DNA of 64,000 bases. Source: Rhipicephalus microplus (taxonomy: Eukaryota; Arthropoda; Arachnida; Ixodida; Ixodidae). The first letter of the stretch is position 1; the number at the start of each line of letters is the position of its first letter. The DNA lies in NCBI RefSeq assembly GCF_043290135.1, contig NC_134707.1, positions 79,998,987-80,062,986 on the forward strand. Reading direction: 5' to 3'. Of the stretch, positions 1 to 9,387 are shown one piece after another. The translations under genes and the position numbers were made by a program. The notes below the pieces were generated by a model, which did no database searches, had not been told where the DNA came from, and saw nothing but the letters and a program-made list of their open reading frames with translations.

Positions 1-2418
1 TGAGCAAAGAACATCACTATACTCCTTCAGTAATTCTGCCCCAGGCTACGACCGTGTCGTGTACGAAATTTAGAAAAACCTGTCACTCAAAACGCAGAAA
101 ACATTACTCTCCGTATACAATGCTACCTGGCTTTCTGGCGCCATCTCTGCTTCCTGGAAAGAGGCTATAATTATTCCCATACTAAAAGAGGGCAAGGACC
201 CTTCCTGAGTTTCAATTTATAGGCCCATTGCGCTAACAAGCTGCCTTTGTAAACTTTTTGAATATATGATAAACCACCGACGTTTACATTTCCTTGAAAC
301 ACATACTCCGCTCGACTGATTCCAGTATGGCTTTCGAGAGGGTAGATCCGCCACCGACCATTTGGTGCGTATTGAGGCAGAGATGCGAGACGCTCTCATC
401 CACAAATAACACTTCCTCTCTGTGTTCCTCGATATCGAGAAGGCTTACGACACAACATGGCGTTATGGCATATTAAGGGAATTGTCTTACCTGGGTGTCC
501 GTAGTAGAATGTTTTCCATAATCGAGAGTTACTTGTCCAATCGGACATTCCGTGTCCGTATGGAAGTGTTCTCTCCCAAACATTTGTCAAAGAAACGGGA
601 GTACCGCAAGGTGTTGTACTTAGTTGTACACTTTTTATTATCAAAATGAATTCGTTGCACCTGTCCATTCCACCCAATATGTTGTATTGTACATATGTCG
701 ACGACGTCCAGCTTGGCTTCAAGTCATGCAACTTGGCGATGTGTGAGCGGCAGGTTCAGCTAGGTTTAAAGAACTTCTCCAAATTGGCAGATAAAAATGG
801 ATTCCGACTGAACCCACAAAAAAGCACGTGTGTCTTGTTTTCTCGAAAGAGAGGCATGCACTCAGAACCTGACATTCAACCAAACAGTCAACGTCTGTCT
901 GTTAGTGCCGAGCATAAATTCTTAGGCCTAATCTTGGACAACAAGTTGACCTTCATACCACACATCAAGAATTGAAAAACAAATTGTGTAGAATTCATGA
1001 ATGTTCTAAATGTGTTGTCACGTTCGACATAGGGTAGTGGCAGGCAACGTCTCATGAATTTGTATGGAAGCCTCATTCGCACCCGCTTAGATTATGGGGC
1101 CGTTGTTTATCAGTCTGCGACTCAAAGTGCTTTGAAGATGCTGGACCCTGTGCATCATTTTGGCATGCACCTTTCTACAGGCGCTTTCCGCACCAGCCCT
1201 GTGGAAAGCCTGAATGCGGAATCGAATGAGTGGTCACTCTATTCACAGAGATGTTGCGCATCTTTTGTGTACTACCTAAAGGCGAACGCAGACAGAGAAC
1301 ACCCCTCTCATTTCACGATTAATGACCAGTTTTACTCTGCCCTGTTCCACAGCCGTCCTCCGTTGAGGCAGTCCTACTCACTTCGTGTGAGAGGCCTCGC
1401 TGAGGAAACCGATGTGCCACTTCTAGAACACTGTTCGATGGCTCCTGCTGCATATCTACCGCCGTGGCAGTGGCAGCTTATCGACTGTGGCATATCTTTT
1501 GCGGAAGTCACAAAGCATGCGCCTGTTGCACGCATCCGCACATACTTTCATGAACTCCAACACAAATAAAGTTGTCCCTAATACTACACCGATGCCTCAA
1601 AGATGAACATTGCTGTCTCGTATGCTGCGGTCGGTCCATCCTTATCATATAATGGTACTCTTCATCCTAACACAAGCATCTTTAATGCAGAAGCTCATGT
1701 GATACTTGCGGCCAGTAAACATATTAAACAAACAAAACTATTAAGCGCAGTAATATACACAGATTCCCTAAGCGTGGTAAAAGCCTTCAAAACCCTGAAA
1801 AAAAACACAAAAATTCCGTTCTTGTATGTCTTTACTCGCTCCTATGCGCAGTATACTCGCTCAAACAGCATGTTGCAGTGTCTTGGGTGCCAGCACACCG
1901 CGAGATAGAAGGAAACGAATTGGCGGACCACTTGGCTGTATCTGCCAAGCCAACCAATGTCAATACAACAATAGTGATCCCTGCACTCGACCTCAAACCT
2001 CTCCTCAAACAAAACCTCGGGGCTTTTTGGCAGCACACATGGGATACGCAAACACGAAATAAACTGCATGTTACTAAGCCGCAACTCGGTCAATCACCGG
2101 CAGTATCGAGGTCATGCCGCACACGTTACACTGACATGGCTAAGGATAGAACACGCATACACGGCACACTCACACCTTCTCCACCATCCACCATTGTGTG
2201 ATAGATGTGGTGAAGCACAAACTGTGCTTCACAGTTTAATTGAATGTAAGGAATTAAACACCTTTAGAAAACAGTTTTTCCCATTACGCTATCAACAACA
2301 AAAACCATTCCACCCGGCAATGTTCATTGGTAGGGAACCACTTTTCAAACTCGAGTCTTTCTTGTCAATTTTAAAACAGGTGCAAGATTTTCCAGTTTTT
2401 TACCCAGGGAACTCGTAG
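1..2418 (+). pseudogene. I-type LINE ORF2 relic: RT, RNase H and C-terminal zinc motif
   Basis: This is the 3' part of a non-LTR retrotransposon polymerase; its 5' end lies outside the window. Visible in order are the RT fingers (about 40-300, a PGYDRVVYE-like stretch, then WKEAIIIPILKEGKDP and YRPIALTS), the RT palm with FLDIEKAYD (about 425-450) and YVDD near 695 in place of the usual YADD, and an RNase H domain beginning YTDAS at 1585 with NAEAH, YTDSLS and the block SWVPAHREIEGNELADHLA near 1880-1935. A CDRCG...HSLIEC zinc motif lies at about 2199-2250. RNase H downstream of RT is typical of I-group LINEs. Several stops and frame changes split the reading frame, so it is dead. Exact clade placement needs a tree. 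Confidence 0.85.
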
Positions 2419-2750
2419 CACGACCTCTAAAGAGAGGTCGCTGCTGTGGTTATTACAAAAACACAGCACATCCCTCCTGACCATTCTATACAAAGGAGTC
2501 CAAGAGGCACTTGTGCTAATGCTAATTATCACTACAGTTTTATCATCACAATTTTTATTATCAAAACCTTTTCTTCCCATTTTTATACATATCACGCCAC
2601 TGTCATGATTGTAATACTTATGTTTTTACCCGCGTTAGCACGAGGAATTTTAAGGCCCCTATACAGTCAACATGTTATCATTGTCCACATATCTAGTCAC
2701 TGAAACGGCGCTCTTTGGCCATCAGTTGGCCCTTGCGCCATAAAGTACCA
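2419..2750 (+). other. 3' UTR of the I-type LINE with a post-stop stem-loop
   Basis: The stop codon region of the LINE is followed at once by a perfect 8-bp stem (2421-2428 with 2433-2440, loop AAAG). The region then runs to a GGCCCTTGCGCCATAAA-like end near 2730-2747, which resembles 3' termini of tick LINEs of this type as I recall them. It carries no gene. The exact 3' end and its TSD were not determined. Confidence 0.5.
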
Positions 2751-3300
2751 CACATCATGTTCATTTATGCAATTTATTGTGCGTGGAAAGAAGCGCTTGA
2801 ATTTTTCTTTACTAGGTGACGCCACCACTCTCATACCGTACCAATATTTGAAGGCGAGAGCATGGACATCAGGCCGAGTGTGCCGGCTTGCTCACGCGTC
2901 GTATGAATGGTAGTGCTCCAGTGTACTAGCATTAAACTAGTATATTCTGGTACACTTAACAGTGTTACAGTAAACTAGAATATGCTATAGTAGTGTCTCG
3001 TCGTCGTCTCTTTTGCTGCCGTGAGCCACCAACTCGTCTTGTGTAGCAGTCTCTAACTGCGACGAAATGTTGAGCCACGAAACAAATAAAAATGCCAAAC
3101 TTGATTGCAGCATGCACTGGCGAGTGCAAGTGGAACCAACTGAAAGCTCAGCATCGTTCCATCATGGCGGCACCCATGCTGTTATAAGTATTAATGTAAG
3201 GGACCTATGAAAGCTCTTTCTATAGAGTCTGTTATATTACTATGGTCCAAGGAGGAAATAAAAACAAAAGAGGGAGCATGACGTCACGCAGCCAGCCTTA
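2751..3300. other. No gene seen
   Basis: This is AT-leaning unique-looking sequence. It contains a loosely repeated TAAACTAG(T/A)ATAT motif near 2932-2985 and an AATAAA at about 3085. Nothing coding could be supported. Confidence 0.5.
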
Positions 3301-3304
3301 GCAA

Positions 3305-3540
3305 GCCATTTCATTTAAACTTGACAGCATTAAAAGCTTGTTTCGCAGAATTTCCGGCGTCGGTGTCGGTATTGTTGGTTATGAGTGAAAAATAATCTTT
3401 TTGCGTGACGGAAAAATCAAGAAAGATGCAATTAAAAATATACAGAAGTTCTAGGTCCGAGCGTGGATCAAACTCGGGTTGTTTGCATGGCAAGCGTGTG
3501 TTCTAATACCCAGCCATACATCGTTTTGTGAATAAACTGA
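3305..3540 (-). mobile_element. tRNA-derived SINE-like element
   Basis: Read on the minus strand, 3516 down to 3460 looks like a tRNA gene half: a box A-like stretch (GGCTGGGTATTAGAACAC) followed by a box B-like GAGTTTGATCCAC. It then continues into a tRNA-unrelated body containing a CGACACCGACGCCGGAAATTC-type stretch. This is the usual architecture of a Pol III SINE. It differs from the Ruka-like family elsewhere in the window. No TSD was found and the boundaries are approximate. Confidence 0.45.
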
Positions 3541-4165
3541 AAGTATTTTCCTCTGCTTGGAAATGCAGTGAAACCCAAGAAACACGCAACGTCGTAAAAA
3601 CTTCTCAAAACGACTACAAAGGTATGCGGCCATCTAGTAATATCATGTGACACTGAAAAAAAGTTTTTCACAAGTTCTTTAGAAGTTGTTGAGAAAACGT
3701 TCTGTGCAAGAAGTATTTTTCAAAAATTTTACTTGACGTTATTTTTCCGTTTTTTTTTTTGGTAGAATTCGCGGATGAAGTATTGATTGTCCATGCCATA
3801 TATGCAGGGAGGTTTCTACGTTTCTTCCTTTTTTAAAAGCAAAGGAATATTCGCTTCACATATATATGTAGTATCAATTTTACATACTTTTTACATATTT
3901 CGCTGTAATAACAAAGCTCTCTAGTCAGCATTAAGAAATTAAGATGCGCAAATGTGGTGTGCGTCTCGCGGCAAGAACAATTTTACTGGTCTGAACGTGT
4001 TATTCACCGTTATAGGCACTATACCGCCGTCCAGCCCGCTTCTCGAAGGGACGGGTTTGAGTCGATTTCTCTTGTGTTTTAAGTGTGCTAGCACTTTGCC
4101 CTTACAAAAATTCTTATTGAAAAAAACAAACAGAAGCTATTGAGCAATGACAACATATGGGATCG
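3541..4165. other. No gene seen
   Basis: AT-rich sequence with a poly-T run near 3745-3760. The short open frames here have no recognisable content. Confidence 0.4.
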
Positions 4166-4167
4166 AT

Positions 4168-4200
4168 GAATGGGCGGACGGACGGACGGACGGACGGAGC
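4168..4200. repeat. GGAC tetranucleotide microsatellite
   Basis: About six tandem GGAC units lie just beyond the 3' end of the minus-strand LINE at 4274-8775. They may have seeded from its tail or may be independent. Confidence 0.85.
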
Positions 4201-4273
4201 CAGTTTATCTTTTTTTCTAACTAGATTTATTTTTGTTCTTTAAATAGAGAAGTTGAGGAATGGTACTTTGCAG

Positions 4274-7200
4274 TTAAGGGTTTAATTTTAACTCGTGCCT
4301 TGACTTTGGCCACCAATCACATAACCTCCTTCTAGTTAATTCTACCCGCTTAAAGTCTATTTTGCCCTCACTGTCCCTAAACCCCAGTGCTTTGAAAAAC
4401 TCTGCGCCATCATCCTGAACTATAGGGTGAAACCTTTTACAGAACATTATCAAGTGTTCGGCAGTTTCCTTCTCGTCTCCGCATGCACTGCATACCGTGT
4501 CTACCCCATTTTTGGCCCGATATGTCTTGGTTCGCAATACTCCCGTCCTGGCCTCAAACAGTAGAGAACTACCGCGAATATTATCATAGATCCTTTCCTT
4601 GGCGATTTCCCGCTTGAAAATTTGATAGCTGTCTAGTGCGGACTTCTTAATCATCCCAATTCTCCACATATCGGTCTCCGTTTCCTTCACCTTCTTCTTA
4701 ACCGATAGTTTTTTTGTTTGGCCCCTGCTGTTTTCTAAGTATTTCCCGTTAGTTTTCTGGCTCACTTCTTCCATTTTGTATCGACATTCTTCATGTATAA
4801 GCAGCTGAATACCTTCATAGCCCAATGCTCCACCCCCATTTATCTCAATCGCTTCACAAATTTTATTTTGCTGCCAGCTTTCCTGCCCTTAAATGATGTT
4901 CATTTCAAATCACCTTGTACTTTATGATTCTATGTATTCCCGTGAGCTCCTAAAGCAAGCATACCTATTCCACGTTGCCTGATTTCTAATCTTGCTTGAA
5001 CTTCTGATCTCATGCACAAGACCACATTGTCGAACGTCAGACCAAGAACCACGACCCCTTTCCATATTCGTCTCACAACATCATACCTATTGTAATTCCA
5101 CAGTGCCATAATTTTCATCACTGCAGTATTCCTGTTACCTTCAGTCGTTACGTATATTTCGTGTGTCCTTATGTACTCGGTCCAATTGCTTATTCATACG
5201 CCCAGATATTTGTATTCCTCTGTTATCTCTAGCGTGACCTCCTATATTTCAAGCTCACTACCTTCATTAACATTAAAATCATGACTGCTGATTTTTCCTT
5301 ACTGAATCTAAAATCTAACCTATCTCCCCCATTACTGCAGATGTCCATCAATCTCTGCAAATCTTCCTTGTTGTCGGCCATTAGCACTATATCATCTGCG
5401 AACATCAATGCTGGTAGTGCCTGTTCAATGAGTTTTCCTTGTTTGATGAAAGAGAGGTTGAAGCCAAGTCCACTTCCCTCTAATTTGGCCTCTAATCCTT
5501 GAGGTACGTCATGAATAAGAAGGGTGACAGAGGACACCCCTGCCTAAGCCCCCGTTTTACCTCTCTGAGCTTGGACACCTGCTTTTCTCACTTTATAACT
5601 ACCTTGTTACCTTTATAGATATCCTTTAAAAGATTAGTGACTACATGTTCTGCGCCTAGTGTGTGCAGTATTCCCCACAATTCTTCTTGAACCACGCTAT
5701 CGTACGCTCCCTTGATATCCAAAAATGCTAGCCAAAGGGGCCTGTATTCTTTTTCTGCTATTTCGATGCACTGCGTCAGTGAGAACAGATTATCTTCCAA
5801 CCTCCTGTGTTTCCGAAACCCATTCTGCAGTTCCCCCAGCACCCCCTCATCCTCTATTCATGCCTGCAGTCTTTCCATTATAATCTGCATCACCAGCCTG
5901 TAGATTACTGATGCGACTGTTATAGGACGGTAGTTGTTTATGCCAGCTTTGTCCCCCTTTTCTTTAAAATCATGCTCATCCTGCTAAGTTTCCATCCATC
6001 GGGGACTGCACCATCGATTATTATCTTGCTCACTGCCTCTCTCAAAGCATGCTTAGTCTTCGGACCCAATTTCTTCATCAGCATAATTGGAATGCCATCT
6101 CTGCCTATTGATGTACTACTAGGAACCCTCTTCTCAGTCCTTTCCCACTCTCGTTGTGAAAATGAAGCCATTGCGCCACTTTATTCATCCTTCTCTATTG
6201 TGGTGCATAAGGCACTTTTTGTTGAAATTTCTCTGGCACCGTTGTTCTTATATATTCAATAGCTTTGTCCCCATCTAGCCTAGCACCTTCATCTGTAGTT
6301 ATAAACCTCTGCTCTAGGCTCGTCTCATTTTTAGGGAGTTTAGTTGGTTCAAAAATTTCGCAACTGCCTTACTATCTTTTTTATGTATTTCTGGCAGCCC
6401 CTGAGCTCTCTTTCTTCTAATCTTTTGATTGATCACATGAGGTGCATCCTCTCTACAGATTAGAAAAATTTCCCATTTTTTTTTTCAACATCATCTGTCG
6501 GTTCACCCCACTGCTTAGCATTTCTGTGTTCCCTAGAACCTTCCTGGCGTTTTTCTGTGGATCTCTTAACTTCATCATCCCACCAACTCTTGCGTTTGTG
6601 TCTTCTTTTCCGGGGTGACTTGTCACGTGCCTTTGCAAACTCTAGCTCAAACAGTCTAATTAGATTCGTGTATGTCCACACTGTTTTATTATCCTCGGTG
6701 ATTACTTTCTCAATTTGTTGAGTAGCTATTTCTATTTGCCTTTCTGAATAAAAATTTCTCTTTAGTTGCTCATCTTGTCTCCTTCCTACTTTCACTGCTC
6801 TTCTAAAACTTAGCTTGATACGTTTGTGATCACTACCCAGACTTCCGGAGCCACATTCATCTATGTGCATTCCCCTGAGCCTATCATACATCCTATATGA
6901 CATCAGTGCATAATCTATTGTCGACTGCAGCCTTCCTACCTCCCAAGTTATTTGCCCCTCACACTTCTCAGCACTGTTGCAAATGATCAAATCATGCCTT
7001 TCACACATATCTATGATCATTTTGCCTGTTGAGTCAGTATAACCATCTATATCTATGTGCGCATTCATATCTCCTAGTATAATTATCTCGCACTCTCTTT
7101 CTAATTCCTCAACGTCCTTTGATATGCACTCGACCATTGACTGGTTTTCCTGTTTGGCCTTTCTCCCGTCTACAATTACAACAAACCAAGGAGTGTCATT

Positions 7201-7475
7201 TGCCCTGCCACTTTCCCTTTTAGCTATAAATGTTCCTTGCACTCCTGCTTGACCATTTGCCAGTCTGTACTTTTATGAATGAATGCCCCAATACCACCTC
7301 CTTTCTGCTGTCCTCTGTTATATTGCAATACTCCCATACGTTGTCCGGATTGTAAAGTGGTTGCTCTATGTCCCGAAGATGTGTCTCGACAACCTCATAT
7401 ACCATCAGCTCCTCCTGCCTCAACTGCTCTTCTATCTCTTCCCACTTTAACCTTTTCCTGCCACCCTGCATGTTG
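4274..7475 (-). pseudogene. CR1-like LINE ORF2 relic: endonuclease and RT
   Basis: A decayed non-LTR polymerase read on the minus strand. The APE-type endonuclease spans about 7475-6460. It starts at INMQGG...KW.EIEEQL, shows GDMNAH near 7070-7053, TIDYAL, and GSDHKRIKL near 6835, and is broken by a frameshift near 7240. The RT follows at about 6200-5230 with GRDGIPIMLMKKLG, NGFRKHR, FLDIKGAYDS (about 5735-5700) and FADDIVLMAD (about 5410-5380). The C-terminal part at 4825-4274 has CSACGDEKETAEHLIMFC and ends near 4274. At least four frame breaks make it non-functional. Together with the ORF1 at 7580-8775 it forms one element. I assign it to the CR1 group mainly from ORF1; ORF2 alone is less clear. 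Confidence 0.82.
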
Positions 7476-7579
7476 ATATAGCCTATGTCTGACTTAGCTC
7501 GGTCCTTCTGCTTACGTCGATTTCTTCTCCGACGGACTCCGTGTAGCTTGAATATTTGTGCCCCTTGAGAACCATCTTT

Positions 7580-8775
7580 GGCTACACTGTTGGCCTCAGG
7601 GCTCTGGGTCTCCCTAAAAAAGCTGTGGCTTGACTAACCACCCTATTACCAACTTTCCTGCCCGTCGCACCACTGTAGTGAATGCCATCCTGTGCAAAGG
7701 GTGAGCGCTGGGCTCGTACACGTCTTGGTTCACCTCCATTACGATGTATCCGAGTTGCCGACTCATACTCTTGATCACACAAATGGCCTCCACTACCCTC
7801 CTTTCAATCCCACGAGACTTCCCCCAGACCTCTGGGACTGTGCATATGGTCACATTTACACTCCCAGAGGCGTCTCAGAGCTTACGCACCCTATCCTCTA
7901 ACTGTCTCTGACGCTTCTGTTCCTTGCTCTTCAACGCATCATTGAGCCAAGCATGAATAATGACGTGATTTTCGCCCTCTATGCTGTGCTCTACAACCTC
8001 CTGGGCTTTGACCAGTGCATCCACAAAGCTCTTCCCTGACTGGGCCTCTACCCACCCTCTCCCATCTTCTTTCACTGTCGTGAAGACGTCATCCCTAACC
8101 CTAGCCACGTTAGAGTCCCCCACCACTAGGACCCTTCTATGCTGCAATCGCTGGCTTCTTGTTTGTGATGGCGACTCTGCTTGCTTGACTTGTTTCTCTC
8201 TCTGACATCTGTCATGTCTTCCTGCCCTGTTCGAAGACTGCCGAGCCACCGAGCTGTATGTTCTCGGAGTCTCCGTGCTGTGGCCACACACTGGGGCCCC
8301 TTGACCTCCCTTCTAGCCAGTTCCTTCTCACCTGTCACCTTCTCCGCTACCCACGCCTTCCGTCTCACACCGCTCGGGGCCTGGGCAAAGATCTCTTAGC
8401 TCCTTTACCCGCTGCTCAAGCTCGGTCCACCCTTCCTGTTCTTTTCGAAGATCGCCCTTCATTTGCTCTAATAGGCTGGCGTTAGCCACCTCCCGCTCAC
8501 GCGACGCTCCGAGCTGTTTTTGGAGTTGTATCCTCTGATCGCGCTCCGCCCTAAGCTCCCCTTGAAGCCCGTCGATGCTATAGCCTCCATGCGCTGCATG
8601 GCCGCCTTCAGTGCCTCGCACAGCCTGCACACGAAGCTCGTCTTCTGCGCGTCAGCCAAACTCGTGAATGCTGTCTCGTCCAAGTAGCACCACCGTTTGC
8701 ATTCTTTGCACTGCACCAGCTCACTCTCGCCCGTGGTTTTCCTAGCCTCCTTAGCTATCGTCCACCCGACCATCG
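7580..8775 (-). pseudogene. LINE ORF1 relic: PHD-like zinc finger, coiled coil, SGNH esterase
   Basis: Minus-strand ORF1 upstream of the endonuclease/RT. Near 8715-8610 it encodes a cysteine-rich module (CKECKRW...FVCRLCEAL), like the PHD-type finger of CR1 ORF1. Next comes an acidic/basic heptad-rich stretch (about 8560-8390) likely to form a coiled coil. A split SGNH hydrolase follows: LVVGDSNVAR near 8135 (block I), HAWLNDAL near 7950 (block III), and QDGIHY near 7690-7675 carrying the DxxH dyad. PHD plus esterase is a known CR1-family ORF1 arrangement. All catalytic blocks survive, but they lie in different frames, so the copy is dead. Its molecular substrate is unknown. Confidence 0.7.
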
Positions 8776-9387
8776 GACCGAGCGCCCGACAGTTATAAGT
8801 TCAACCCTAATCCCGCTATCCAGCCGCCTCCGCTAACTCTCCTGCCTCAACAACTGTTAGAAGCTGCCGCCTACACCGCACACACACGTGTTCAATTTGG
8901 CTAGTGAACTCTCACTGGGTCCACTTCATGTTCGGCTCTAGCTGTTTAACAACTAACCAGGCGCACCGAACTTCTTCAAAACAGCCGCCTACCCCGTTCC
9001 CGTGGTCAACGTCACTGCAACGTTGCCCGTGTCCCACAGCTACAATACTCGCAAGGCAAGTTATTGATTAGGAGAGAAAAAATAATAATGATGTTCACAA
9101 ACAAAAACAAATAAAGGAAAACTTATTTCCCGCTGCGCGCTGCCCCTGCACCAACTGACCTGCTCGACCTTGCGCGACCTTGGGTGCGAATTCGCGGACA
9201 TTAGTGCGATGAGGCTGTGTTCGGCTGTCGAAACCTACGTATGTTCCTCGCTCGTGCGTGTGATGTAAGCAATTGTGCCTATTTGAGTCGCGAGGTCCAC
9301 GCGTGGCAGTGACAGCAGCCTATTCTCAGATGTTTGAAGACAATGCGCTTTCACACGTAAAAGTGGCATGGGTATTTTAGCGTACCT
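8776..9387. other. Probable 5' UTR of the minus-strand LINE, then target DNA of the RTE insertion
   Basis: The stretch beside 8775 is GC-rich and without long frames, as expected of a LINE 5' leader on the minus strand. Beyond about 9060 the sequence has no recognised content. It ends at the target-site duplication 9388-9397 of the RTE element. Confidence 0.4.

Noticed and set aside
7875..8291. SGNH frame as a host esterase gene
   Set aside because: It lies between a PHD/coiled-coil segment and a LINE endonuclease on the same strand and is frameshifted, so it belongs to the LINE ORF1.
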